The notes under the pieces are model-generated. The model searched no databases. It was not told the DNA's origin and saw only the letters and a program-made list of their open reading frames with translations. The translations under genes and the position numbers were made by a program. 64,000 nt of DNA from Variovorax sp. WS11 (GTDB lineage Bacteria; Pseudomonadota; Gammaproteobacteria; Burkholderiales; Burkholderiaceae_C): the NCBI RefSeq assembly GCF_010499245.1, contig NZ_JAAGOW010000002.1:372001-436000 (forward strand), read 5' to 3'. How positions within the stretch are numbered: position 1 is the stretch's first letter; each line of letters opens with the position of its first letter. Positions 52,387 to 60,970 of the stretch are shown in pieces.

Positions 52387-52800
52387 ATGAGCCCACAAGT
52401 CACCTACACCGTCCGCGTCGAATTCGGCGACTGCGATCCTGCCGGCATCGTCTGGTTTCCCAATTTCTTCCGCTGGATCGACGCGGCTTCGCGCCACTTC
52501 TTCGCCGAGCGCGGCGTGCCGCGCTGGGAGGAGACGGCGCAAACGCTGGGCGTGATCGGCACGCCGCTGGTCGACACCCACACCCGCTTCGTCAAGAGCG
52601 CGAGCTACGGCGACACGCTCACGATCGCGGTGGCGATCCCCGAGTGGCGCGACAAGAGCTTCCTGCAGACCTACCGCGTGAAGCGCGGCGAGGACCTGAT
52701 CCTTGAATGCGAGGAGGTGCGCATCTTCGCGGCCAAGCGCGAGGGCGGCGGCATCCGCGCGGTGCCGATCCCGCCGGAGATTCGGCGGCTCTGCGAGTAG
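52387..52800 (+). CDS. Acyl-CoA thioesterase of the 4-hydroxybenzoyl-CoA type
   Basis: A 137-residue hot-dog thioesterase. The 4HBT signature FGDCDPAGIVWFPNFFRW carries the catalytic Asp17. It cleaves a CoA thioester, possibly the arylacetyl-CoA made by the oxidoreductase in the same operon. Length and motif are typical. It ends the operon that starts at the dehydrogenase-like gene or at iorA. Confidence 0.9.
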   Translation: MSPQVTYTVRVEFGDCDPAGIVWFPNFFRWIDAASRHFFAERGVPRWEETAQTLGVIGTPLVDTHTRFVKSASYGDTLTIAVAIPEWRDKSFLQTYRVKRGEDLILECEEVRIFAAKREGGGIRAVPIPPEIRRLCE

Positions 52801-52917
52801 TCACGGCCCGCGCACCCTGGCGCTGGGTTTCGCGTTTTTTGAATACTTTCTTATTGTTTCTTGCGCGCGCGAGGACTAAGCTCCGCACACCTCGGTGGCA
52901 ATAAAAAAGGGGGAGCG

Positions 52918-54828
52918 ATGACCAGCGTTCCATCCGCGCGGGCCTTGCCCGGGCTCGCCTGTGCGTCCATGGTGTTCCTGGGTTGGTGCGGCGGCGAGGA
53001 CGGAGGCGGCGGCAGAGCGCAGGTCACCGACAGGACCCTGAGCACGTCCGCGTCGAGCAACAAGCCGGCGCCACCGGAGGGGCAGCCGGCAATCCTGATC
53101 AGTCCGACGCCCGGCACCAAGTTCGCCAGCCGCAGCGCGACCTTCATCTGGACCAACACCGGCGCCAATCAGTACGGCTTCACGCTCCAGTCGACCTCCT
53201 CGGCGACACCGGTGGTCGACACCGTGACCAGCGCAACCACGCTGACGGTGACGAACCTGCCCATCAACGGTGCGGAGTTCGTGGTCCGGCTGCGCTCCCG
53301 ATTCAAGGGGAAGTGGCTGACAGCCAACGAGTACCGCTTCACGGCCGCCGGCTACACCGCGGCGCAGTCCACCGCAGCCGTCAAGCCCTGGTCCGATCCG
53401 ATCGCGCTTCCGCTCGTGCCCGCGTCGGCCGCCAACCTGCCGGACGGCAAGCTGCTGCTGTGGGCGGCCCGCTCGCCCACCAGCTTCAGCACGAGCAGCA
53501 GCGAGGCCTACACCTACACCTCGGTGTTCGACCCCGCCACGCGAACTTCGGGCCCGCTGACGGTCACGGCAACGGGCCACCAGATGTTCTGCCCCGGCCT
53601 CAGCATGCTGGCCGACGGCAGCGTGCTGGTCAGCGGCGGCAGCGATGCGGCGATGACCTCGATCTACGACCCCGCACTCGGCGGCTGGGCGACGGGAGCG
53701 AAGCTCGGGATTCCGCGTGCCTACCAGTCCAGCACGACGATGTCCGACGGCTCCGTGTTCACCGTCGGCGGTTCATGGAACGGCGGGCAGGGTGGCAAGA
53801 ACGGCGAGGTATGGTCGGCCAGCACCAGGACCTGGCGCACATTGGCCGGCGTACCGGCCCACATGCCGGACGCGAGCAATGTCTCGAACCCGCCGCTGGC
53901 CGGCCCGGATGCGGCCGGGGTCTACCGCGGCGACAACCACATGTGGCTGTTCGGCGCCGCCGGTGGCTGGGTGTTCCACGCGGGCCCCGCCGCCGCGATG
54001 CACTGGATCGACACGCGCGGCAGCGGCGCCATCCTGCAGGCGGGCTTGCGCAGCGACGACCCCTACGCCATGACTGCCAGCGCGGTGATGTACGACGTCA
54101 ACAAGATCCTCAAGCTCGGCGGTGCGCCCAACCACGACAGCGGCAACGCCTTCAACACCGCCTACGTCATCGACATCGGTGCGGGCCCGCCGAATCCGCC
54201 TACGGTGCGCAAGGTCTCGCCCATGGCCTATGGCCGCACCTTCGTCAACAGCGTGGTGCTGCCCAACGGCGAGGTGTTCGTGATGGGCGGCCAGACGCAG
54301 CCGGTGCCCTTCTCCGACTCCTACAGCGTGCTGGCCGCCGAGCTGTGGAGCCCGGTGTTCGAAAGCTTCATCACCCTGCCGCCGATGCAGAAGCCGCGCA
54401 ACTACCACAGCGTCGCGCTTCTGCTGCTGGACGGGCGGGTGCTGGCCGGCGGCGGCGGGCTGTGCGCCTGTCCTGCCGACCACGCGGACGCAGAGATCTA
54501 CACGCCACCCTATCTGCTGGCGCCCGATGGTTCGCCGGCGCCTCGCCCGGCCATCACGGCCGCGCCGGCCAGCGCCACGTGGGGCAGCCAGATCGCCGTG
54601 ACGACCGACCGCGCGGCGGCCAGCTTCGCGCTGATGCGCATGGCTTCGGCCACCCACTCGGTCAACACCGACCAGCGCCGCATCCCGCTGTCCTTCACCG
54701 GCACGACAGGCAACTACCAGTTGGGCATTCCGGCCGATCGCGGCGTGGTGCTGCCGGGCAACTACATGCTGTTCGCGCTGGACGCCGGTGGCGTGCCCAG
54801 CGTGGCGCGCACGATCAACATCCGGTAG
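52918..54828 (+). CDS. Galactose-oxidase-like copper-radical oxidase
   Basis: A 636-residue exported enzyme. Signal or anchor (about 1-26), a fibronectin-like domain (about 55-145), a Kelch beta-propeller and the C-terminal DUF1929 domain. The full fungal galactose-oxidase active site is present: Cys225 (FCPG), Tyr269 (RAYQSS), stacking Trp287 (GSWNGG), Tyr496-His497 (NYHSV) and His580 (THSVNTDQRR), equal to fungal Cys228, Tyr272, Trp290, Tyr495, His496 and His581. The Cys-Tyr cross-link and Tyr radical should therefore form. Arg337 and Phe465 match fungal Arg330 and Phe464, but Asp407 replaces Gln406. It oxidises a primary alcohol to an aldehyde; the substrate is unknown. ATG 52918 has GGGGGAG upstream. 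It is followed by coupled cytochrome and Sco genes. Confidence 0.9.
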   Translation: MTSVPSARALPGLACASMVFLGWCGGEDGGGGRAQVTDRTLSTSASSNKPAPPEGQPAILISPTPGTKFASRSATFIWTNTGANQYGFTLQSTSSATPVVDTVTSATTLTVTNLPINGAEFVVRLRSRFKGKWLTANEYRFTAAGYTAAQSTAAVKPWSDPIALPLVPASAANLPDGKLLLWAARSPTSFSTSSSEAYTYTSVFDPATRTSGPLTVTATGHQMFCPGLSMLADGSVLVSGGSDAAMTSIYDPALGGWATGAKLGIPRAYQSSTTMSDGSVFTVGGSWNGGQGGKNGEVWSASTRTWRTLAGVPAHMPDASNVSNPPLAGPDAAGVYRGDNHMWLFGAAGGWVFHAGPAAAMHWIDTRGSGAILQAGLRSDDPYAMTASAVMYDVNKILKLGGAPNHDSGNAFNTAYVIDIGAGPPNPPTVRKVSPMAYGRTFVNSVVLPNGEVFVMGGQTQPVPFSDSYSVLAAELWSPVFESFITLPPMQKPRNYHSVALLLLDGRVLAGGGGLCACPADHADAEIYTPPYLLAPDGSPAPRPAITAAPASATWGSQIAVTTDRAAASFALMRMASATHSVNTDQRRIPLSFTGTTGNYQLGIPADRGVVLPGNYMLFALDAGGVPSVARTINIR

Positions 54829-55298
54829 TGGCCGGCGCGCTTTGCAAGCTAGGGCTCCCGATGGCGCTGGCGCTCGCAACCGCACTGCCCGCGTGCCTCG
54901 CATCGGACCGGTCGCGCGAAGCCGCCGTGCCGGCCTCGGTGGCGCGCGGTGCGCGCCTGTTCGACGGCACCGAGCCGCTCGCCGGCACGCTGTCCGGGCA
55001 CAGCACGCCGCTGCCGGTCGTGGCGACGCGCTGCATTCAGTGCCACAGCGGCCCTGGCAAGTCCACCACCGCGGCCTCCGATTTCGCGCCGCAACTGGAC
55101 CGGCGCCAGCTGCGCGAAGCCCGCGCGCGCCGGGGCGGGCCGCCCATCGCGTACGAGCAGTCGTCCTTCTGCCGCACGCTGCGCACCGGCGTCGATCCGG
55201 CCCACATCGTGCTGCCCCGCGCCATGCCGCGCTTCGATGCCGACGATGCCCAGTGCGCGGCCTTGTGGGACTACCTGACGCGGGGGCCTGCCGAATGA
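54828..55298 (+). CDS. Small monoheme cytochrome c coupled to the copper-radical oxidase
   Basis: A 156-residue exported cytochrome with one heme motif CIQCH (69-73) and a probable axial Met in the VLPRAMPRFD segment. GTG 54828 overlaps the oxidase stop (TAGTG), so translation is coupled; ATG 54861 is the alternative start. The signal region (MALALATALPACLA) might also be a lipobox. It may collect electrons from the oxidase, which in fungi reduces oxygen alone, or from its copper chaperone. That pairing is unusual. Confidence 0.8.
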   Translation: MAGALCKLGLPMALALATALPACLASDRSREAAVPASVARGARLFDGTEPLAGTLSGHSTPLPVVATRCIQCHSGPGKSTTAASDFAPQLDRRQLREARARRGGPPIAYEQSSFCRTLRTGVDPAHIVLPRAMPRFDADDAQCAALWDYLTRGPAE

Positions 55299-55894
55299 GC
55301 GCGCATTGTTCCCTCGTCCCGTCCCGGCCGGCATCCCACGGGCGCCGGCACCTGCTGGCCGCCGGCGCCCTGGCGTGGCTGGGGGTGCTGCCGGCCGCCC
55401 GCGCCGACGCCGCCGTGGGCCCGGTGATGCCGGCCGTGACGGCACCCGCCTTGCCGCTGCGGCGCCACGACGGCGCCGCGCCGACACTCGCCGCGCAACT
55501 GCGCGGCACCCCCACCGCCGTCCAGTTGATGTTCACCGGCTGCAGCACGGTCTGCCCGATCCAGGGCGCCCTGTTCGCGGCGCTGCAGGCCGCCTTGACG
55601 GCCGAGCGCGATGCGACGCGCCTGCTGTCGCTGAGCATCGACCCGCTGGCCGACGACCCCGCCGCCCTCAGCGCCTGGCTGCGGCGTTTCGGCGCCGGGC
55701 GTGTATGGAGCGCGGCTGCGCCCGCCCCGGCGGCGCTCGACCTGATGCTCTCGCACTTCAGGGGCGGCGTGGCCGCGGGCGACCGCCACACCGGCCAGGT
55801 TTATGTGTTCGATCGCCAGGCCCGGTTGGTCTGGCGCACCAGCGAGCTGCCGCCGGCGGCCGAGGTCCTGGCGGCGCTCAGGCGCGTGGCCTGA
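55295..55894 (+). CDS. Sco1/SenC-family copper chaperone
   Basis: A 199-residue periplasmic thioredoxin-fold protein with a twin-Arg-like signal (GRRHLLAAGALAWLG). The Cu-binding CxxxC is CSTVC (Cys83, Cys87) and the third ligand is His165 (GDRHTGQVYV). Sco proteins load copper into cytochrome oxidase; in this operon it most likely matures the copper-radical oxidase. Its ATG overlaps the cytochrome stop (ATGA). Confidence 0.88.
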   Translation: MSAHCSLVPSRPASHGRRHLLAAGALAWLGVLPAARADAAVGPVMPAVTAPALPLRRHDGAAPTLAAQLRGTPTAVQLMFTGCSTVCPIQGALFAALQAALTAERDATRLLSLSIDPLADDPAALSAWLRRFGAGRVWSAAAPAPAALDLMLSHFRGGVAAGDRHTGQVYVFDRQARLVWRTSELPPAAEVLAALRRVA

Positions 55895-55906
55895 GCGCTC
55901 ACCCGG

Positions 55907-57325
55907 TCACCCGGCGTGCAGGTGCGAATGCCGCGCCCCTTCGTACAGGCTGCGCGCCAGCGCGCGATGCCGCGCCAATAGCGGCGGCAGTTCCACGTCC
56001 TGCAAGACCCCGTCGCGGATTGCCACCCGCCCGTTGATCACGCTCAGCGCCACATTGCCAGGCTGGCAGAACACCAGCGCGGCCACCAGGTCGTGCCAGG
56101 CTCCGGCGTGGGCCACGCCGCGCAGATCGAAGGCCACGAGGTCCGCCGACATGCCCGGCGCCAGCGCGCCGATGTCGTCGCGCCCCAGCACGCGCGCGCC
56201 GCCCAAGGTGGCAATCTCCAGCGCCTCGCGCGCCGTCATCGCCGCGGGGCCGTAACCCACGCGCTGCAGCAGCAGGGCCTGGCGCGCCTCGCCGAGCAAG
56301 TGAGCGCCGTCGTTGGAGGCGCTGCCGTCCACGCCCAGGCCCACCGGCACGCCGGCGCGGCGCATGGCACCGACGGGCGCAATGCCCGAGGCCAGCCGCA
56401 TGTTGGAGCAGGGGCAATGCGCCACCCCGGTGCCGGTGCGGCCGAAGAGGGCAATGCCGGCCTCGTCCAGCTTGACGCAGTGCGCGTGCCAGACATCGCG
56501 CCCTACCCAGCCCAGGTCCTCCGCGTACTCGGCCGGCGTCATGCCGAACTTCTCGCGCGAGTAGGCGACGTCGTTGTCGTTCTCCGCCAGGTGCGTGTGC
56601 AGCGAGACGCCGCGCTCGCGCGCCAGCACGGCCGAGTCGCGCATCAACTCGCGCGAGACCGAGAAGGGCGAACAGGGCGCGAGCACGATGCGGCGCATCG
56701 AATGCCGGCTCGCATCGTGCCAGCGGTCGATCAGGCGCTCGCTGTCGGCCAGGATCGCGGGCTCGCTTTCCACCAGCTCGTCGGGCGGCAGCCCGCCCTG
56801 GCTCCTGCCCACACTCATGCTGCCGCGCGCGGCATGGAAACGCATGCCCATTGCCTCGGCCGCTTCGATCGAGTCGTCGAGCCGCGCGCCGTTGGGGAAC
56901 AGGTAGAGATGGTCGCTGGTCGTGGTGCAGCCCGAGAGCATCAGCTCGGCCATCGCCGTCTGGGTAGAGACGCGGATCATCTCGGGCGTGAGGCGGGCCC
57001 AGAGCTGGTAGAGATTCGTGAGCCAGCCGAAGAGCTCGGCGTCCTGCGCCTCGGGCACGGCGCGGGTGAGGCTCTGGTACATGTGGTGGTGGGTGTTGAC
57101 CAGGCCCGGCATCAGCACATGGCCCTGCAGGTCGACGGCATCGGCGCGGCCGTCGCGCAGGGCCTCGGCATAGGCGGCCGGCAGCTCGACGCTGGCGCCG
57201 ACCCAGGCGATGGCCGGGCCTTCGACCACCACCGCGCCGTCAGCGATCTCGCGCCGCCCGGCATCCATGGTGAGCAAGACTTCGGCGTGCCGGAGGACCA
57301 GGGGGCGATGGGAGGGTGCGTGCAT
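55907..57325 (-). CDS. Amidohydrolase, 8-oxoguanine deaminase-like
   Basis: A 472-residue TIM-barrel metal enzyme of the cytosine/guanine deaminase branch. LMPGLVNTHHHMYQS has the HxH ligands His79 and His81; HTHLAEND and the final GVDGSASND complete the metal and catalytic set. Sequence details (NTHHHMYQSLTRAVPEAQDAELFGWL) match 8-oxoguanine deaminases and hydroxyatrazine ethylaminohydrolases. It would deaminate an oxidised purine or a triazine-like ring. ATG 57325 is chosen as the natural family start. It stands alone, convergent with the Sco operon. Confidence 0.87.
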   Translation of the reverse strand: MHAPSHRPLVLRHAEVLLTMDAGRREIADGAVVVEGPAIAWVGASVELPAAYAEALRDGRADAVDLQGHVLMPGLVNTHHHMYQSLTRAVPEAQDAELFGWLTNLYQLWARLTPEMIRVSTQTAMAELMLSGCTTTSDHLYLFPNGARLDDSIEAAEAMGMRFHAARGSMSVGRSQGGLPPDELVESEPAILADSERLIDRWHDASRHSMRRIVLAPCSPFSVSRELMRDSAVLARERGVSLHTHLAENDNDVAYSREKFGMTPAEYAEDLGWVGRDVWHAHCVKLDEAGIALFGRTGTGVAHCPCSNMRLASGIAPVGAMRRAGVPVGLGVDGSASNDGAHLLGEARQALLLQRVGYGPAAMTAREALEIATLGGARVLGRDDIGALAPGMSADLVAFDLRGVAHAGAWHDLVAALVFCQPGNVALSVINGRVAIRDGVLQDVELPPLLARHRALARSLYEGARHSHLHAG

Positions 57326-57429
57326 GGCGTGCGGCTCCGTGGGAATGGCGAGCGCCCATTCTGCCGCCCTGGGTGCCAAGCCCCTGCGAGCCTTGGCGCC
57401 GGTAAGGCCGCGCCCCAGGCGCAGCCCCG

Positions 57430-57849
57430 CTACTGGCCGCTGGCGTGGCAGGCTGCGCGGATGATGCGATCGGCGGGATTGGGTTCGATGCTGAGAAATC
57501 GCATCGGCCGCGGCTTCTCCGAATAATCGGTGGTCTTGTGCGCCTCGCCCTGCCACAGAGGTGCCATGTAGAAGCGCGCGAACAGGTACTCGCCCTTCTT
57601 TGCCCGGCAATCGAAGGCGACGCGGGCATCGTACGAACGGTAGGGCACGCCCTCCCAGTTGGCGCGGTCCTGCGAACGGCTCACGCGCAGGTTCATGATC
57701 CTGCGCTCGCCCGTGACCTTGATCGCCACCGGATCGACCTGGACCGTGTTCACCAACGAATCTTCAGGATTGCCGGTGACAGTGAACCACGCGGCCTCGG
57801 CCGCGACGCTGGCGCCCACCAGACCGAAGCACGCGAACCACCATCTCAC
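57430..57849 (-). CDS. Surface-adhesin E-like exported protein
   Basis: A 139-residue secreted protein: signal peptide, then the small domain found in surface-adhesin E-like proteins of beta-proteobacteria (WFTVTGNPEDSLVNTVQVDP, NWEGVPYRSYDARVAFDCRAKKG). Two Cys residues in the C-terminal half (DCRAKK and RAACHAS) could form a disulphide. No enzymatic motif is visible. Confidence 0.7.
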   Translation of the reverse strand: MRWWFACFGLVGASVAAEAAWFTVTGNPEDSLVNTVQVDPVAIKVTGERRIMNLRVSRSQDRANWEGVPYRSYDARVAFDCRAKKGEYLFARFYMAPLWQGEAHKTTDYSEKPRPMRFLSIEPNPADRIIRAACHASGQ

Positions 57850-57927
57850 GCCGGATATCCTTTGCAGTCGAAGACGAGCGAATTCTAGTGGCCCACCTGG
57901 CGAGGCCCGGCGCCGGTCACGCTAGGG

Positions 57928-58413
57928 CTAAGCGGCCGCCACGCGCGCGATCCCGGCCCGGAACACTTCCGCAGCAGCCGCCGCGTCCGGCGCGCCGTCG
58001 AGCTGCGCCCGAAAGCTGTGGTCGGTGAAGAGCCGGGCGACCAGCGCGAGCAACTGCAGATGATCGTCCCTGGCGCCCTCCTCCGGGACCATGATGGCCA
58101 GCAGCTGCGAGACCGGCTTGCCGTCCGGCGCATGGAAGGCGATGGCGCGGCGGGTGCGGATGAACAGGGTGGTCGGCTGTGAGATACCGCCGATGCAGGC
58201 GTGCGGAATCGCGAATCCGTCGCCGAGTGCGGTGGTGCCTGCCTGCTCGCGCCGCCACAGCGCGCGAACGACCGGCGCCGGGTCGAGCCCCCGAGCGCGG
58301 CAGATTGCCTCCGCCGCGACCTCGAGCGCATGAGGCCGGTCCCGGACGTCAACGTCAAACAGGATCTCCTGCGGTTGCAACCAGGCAGCGATCTGCGCGA
58401 TGTCCTTGCTCAT
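57928..58413 (-). CDS. PTS IIA-domain (PtsN-like) protein
   Basis: A 161-residue cytosolic phosphocarrier-like protein with the fructose/nitrogen PTS IIA fold. GFAIPHAC has the phosphorylatable His71, and LAIMVPEEGARDDHLQLLALVARLF is the conserved helix. It may act in nitrogen or carbon regulation. Start ATG 58413 is preferred to 58443 because the fold begins there. No PTS EIIB or EIIC gene is nearby. Confidence 0.87.
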   Translation of the reverse strand: MSKDIAQIAAWLQPQEILFDVDVRDRPHALEVAAEAICRARGLDPAPVVRALWRREQAGTTALGDGFAIPHACIGGISQPTTLFIRTRRAIAFHAPDGKPVSQLLAIMVPEEGARDDHLQLLALVARLFTDHSFRAQLDGAPDAAAAAEVFRAGIARVAAA

Positions 58414-58609
58414 CCGGTCGTCCTCTCGTTGTGCCGGCGTCATTGTCGCTCCGACCGGATCGCCTCACACCCGACATTCCGGTCTGTAGGCTGCCGCCGC
58501 TCGCCAGCCGGCGGCACCGTCCTACTCATCGCACGCCGCTCGCGGCGCATGACGCCTTGGCGCTCAGCCGCCGGCCACGGCGGACAGCCGAGGACAAACG
58601 GGGGACGTC

Positions 58610-58750
58610 ATGCGTAAAGACTGCCGGTTCGAGACATGGATGAAGACATGGGCCCGCGTGGCCTGCATCGCGGCGGCCGGCGGCTCGCTGCCTGCGGTGG
58701 CGGCGGTGGCGGGCATGGAGGCGCGGCGTGGTTCTGCCGCCACCGGGCCA
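58610..58750 (+). other. Signal-peptide ORF in a different frame from the tannase body
   Basis: ATG 58610 has a strong GGGGGA site and begins a Tat/Sec-like signal (MKTWARVACIAAAGGSLPAVAAVAG from the internal Met, 58640). This frame does not lead into the esterase. The esterase frame becomes clear from about 58760 and is one base off, as if one extra base lay near 58740-58755. This looks like the true 5' end of the gene, shifted by an indel or a sequencing error. Confidence 0.6.
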
Positions 58751-60449
58751 GACCCGGCTTGGCTGCGACGACTCGATCAAATCCGGCTTCAAGCCCGACG
58801 CCAACACCAGCGTGCTGCTGGTCAAGTCCTTCAAGACCGGCGATCCGCTGCTGCTGACGGGCGCCCCGACGCCCTCCACGCCCACCGCCACCACCGACCT
58901 CTGCGTGGTGAAGCTGCTGGTGGGACCGGGCAACCCGGGCCCGACGGACGCGCCCTCGACCTCGCCCGGCATCGGCATCGAGGTCTGGCTGCCCGGCGAG
59001 GCGAAGTGGAACGGCCGCGTGCATGTGAAGGGCGGCGGCGGCTGGGCCGGCGGCGTGCACACCTCGCTGACGGCGCTGGCCGGCCTCACGGGCGGCAGCG
59101 CCGGCGCGCCGGCAGACGCCGCCATGGTGGAAGGCGCGGTCTCGGCCAGCACCGACACCGGCCATGCCAACACCGCCAACGGCGGCTCCTTCGCGATGAA
59201 GCCCGACGGCACGGTGAACACGGCGCTATGGAACGACTTCGCGCAGCGCGGCATCCACGAGATGGCCGTCAAGACCAAGGCGCTGGCGACCGCCTTCTAC
59301 GGCACCGCGCCCCGCTTCTCCTACTGGAACGGCTTCTCCACCGGCGGCCGCCAGGGCCACATGGAGGCGCAGGCGAACCCAGCCGACTTCGACGGCATCC
59401 TGGCCGGCGCGCCGGCCATTAACTGGACGAAGTTCATCACCGCCGAGCTGTACCCGCAGATCGTCTACCAGCGCGACCTGGGCGGCGTGCCGCTGACGGC
59501 AGCCCAGCTGACGCTGATGGGCAATGCCGCCATCAACGCCTGCGACGTGGTGAACAGCCAGCACCTGGGCTACATCCCCGACCCCTCGCAATGCCGCTAC
59601 GACCCGCAGCTGGACGCCGCCGTGCTGTGCCCGAGCAGCGGGGGCGCCGGGCCGGCCGGCAGCTGCGTCACGGCCGCCCAGGCCCTGGCGATGAACAAGA
59701 TCTGGTACGGCCAGACCAGCAACGGCTCGGTGCCCTCCCCCTCGGCGGACAACGGCTTCGCGACCTCGCCTGCCACGTCGGCCAACCAGCGCTGGTACGG
59801 GCTGGCGCGCGGCACCAGCCTGACGGGGCTGGGCGGCACGACGCCCTTCACCATCGCGACCGACATGGTGGCGCTGGAACTGCAGGACCCGACCTGGGCC
59901 ACGCCCTCCTTCATCAACGCGACGGGCAACGGCATCAACCGATGGACGACGCTGTCGTACGCGAACCTTTCCAACGCCTTCGACCAGGGCATCGCCCTGC
60001 AGGCCGCCTTCGCCAACATCAACACCGACGACCCGAACATCGACCGCTTCGCCGCGCGCGGCGGCAAGATGCTGGTCTACCACGGGCTCGCCGACACGCT
60101 GATCCCGCCGCAGGGCACCGTGAACTACTACACACGCCTGGCGTCCCGAGCGGGCGGCGATGCGGTGGTGCGCAACTATTACCGCCTTTTCCTGGTGCCG
60201 GGCATGGCCCACGGCTTCAGCAACGGCACCACCAATCCGGCCGCGAACCCGCCGCTGCCGACCAACGCCCAGCTCTACCTGGCGCTGACGCTGTGGGTTG
60301 AAAGCGGCAACTCGCCCGAGCGCATCGACGTCTCGGCGCCGGCCACCGGCACCTCGCCGGCCAGTTCGCGACCGCTCTGCCTGTATCCGACCAAGGCCAC
60401 GCTGACCGGCGGCGATCCGCGGCTGGCGGCGTCGTACGTCTGCTCCTGA
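58728..60449 (+). CDS. Tannase/feruloyl-esterase family alpha/beta hydrolase, apparently frameshifted at its 5' end
   Basis: At least 573 residues of a secreted esterase: nucleophile in NGFSTGGRQG (Ser204), acid Asp456 (GLADTLIPP) and His495 (VPGMAHG). Classical tannases and feruloyl esterases have Cys before the Ser and after the His (CS-D-HC); here both positions are Phe203 and Gly496, so the linking disulphide is absent. GTG 58728 is the first start in this frame, but it lacks a signal peptide, which lies one frame away (58610). It would hydrolyse an aromatic ester. It is either a pseudogene or a base is wrong. Confidence 0.75.
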   Translation: MVLPPPGQTRLGCDDSIKSGFKPDANTSVLLVKSFKTGDPLLLTGAPTPSTPTATTDLCVVKLLVGPGNPGPTDAPSTSPGIGIEVWLPGEAKWNGRVHVKGGGGWAGGVHTSLTALAGLTGGSAGAPADAAMVEGAVSASTDTGHANTANGGSFAMKPDGTVNTALWNDFAQRGIHEMAVKTKALATAFYGTAPRFSYWNGFSTGGRQGHMEAQANPADFDGILAGAPAINWTKFITAELYPQIVYQRDLGGVPLTAAQLTLMGNAAINACDVVNSQHLGYIPDPSQCRYDPQLDAAVLCPSSGGAGPAGSCVTAAQALAMNKIWYGQTSNGSVPSPSADNGFATSPATSANQRWYGLARGTSLTGLGGTTPFTIATDMVALELQDPTWATPSFINATGNGINRWTTLSYANLSNAFDQGIALQAAFANINTDDPNIDRFAARGGKMLVYHGLADTLIPPQGTVNYYTRLASRAGGDAVVRNYYRLFLVPGMAHGFSNGTTNPAANPPLPTNAQLYLALTLWVESGNSPERIDVSAPATGTSPASSRPLCLYPTKATLTGGDPRLAASYVCS

Positions 60450-60619
60450 ATGAGAACTTACGATTAATCCTTCAGCCTTATGCCGGATGATTTGTTGCAC
60501 CCCGTGGCGACTAATGCCACAGTTTGGTGACCTTCCCGTCTACGGGAATCTCCTCTCCCACCATTTTTTGCGAGACCATTGGCGCCATCACATCACCGCT
60601 TCGTTCCACAAGCACTTCC

Positions 60620-60940
60620 ATGGCCAAGATCACCTTCGCACAATCGCCCGCCACCGCCCCGCGCCGCGCGCCCCGCCTGGTTTTCCGGCCGGCCGATGCG
60701 CGCCGCCTGTTCCGGCGCGGTGACCTGGCGATGTGCGCGGGCGCTATCGTGGTGGTGTGCGAGTCCGAGCGTGACGAGGGCAACGCCAATCCCGAACTGA
60801 GCGTGCGCTCCACCCGCGGCATCGACGGCACGGCGCGGGCCAAGAGCCTGCAACTGCTGGCCGGCGTGGACACGCAGGAATTCGGCCCCGGCTACCACGA
60901 CCTGCTGAAGTTCATCGCCGAAGCCGGCGCCGCCCTCTGA
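60620..60940 (+). CDS. Hypothetical protein
   Basis: A 106-residue protein (MAKITFAQSPATAPRRAPRLVFRPADARRLFRRGDLAM) with a basic N-terminus, a hydrophobic strand region (CAGAIVVVCESERD) and a short C-terminal helix (GYHDLLKFIAEAGA). No family is recognised. A weak start context makes the exact start uncertain. It is convergent with a Bug receptor gene. Confidence 0.45.
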   Translation: MAKITFAQSPATAPRRAPRLVFRPADARRLFRRGDLAMCAGAIVVVCESERDEGNANPELSVRSTRGIDGTARAKSLQLLAGVDTQEFGPGYHDLLKFIAEAGAAL

Positions 60941-60945
60941 TCATC

Positions 60946-60963
60946 GGCGGCCGCAGCGCCGCC
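60946..60963. terminator. GC hairpin between convergent genes
   Basis: GGCGGC-CGCAGC-GCCGCC, a perfect 6-bp stem between the hypothetical gene and the convergent Bug receptor gene. There is no T-run, so it is a weak bidirectional terminator at best. Confidence 0.35.
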
Positions 60964-60970
60964 TGAGTCT

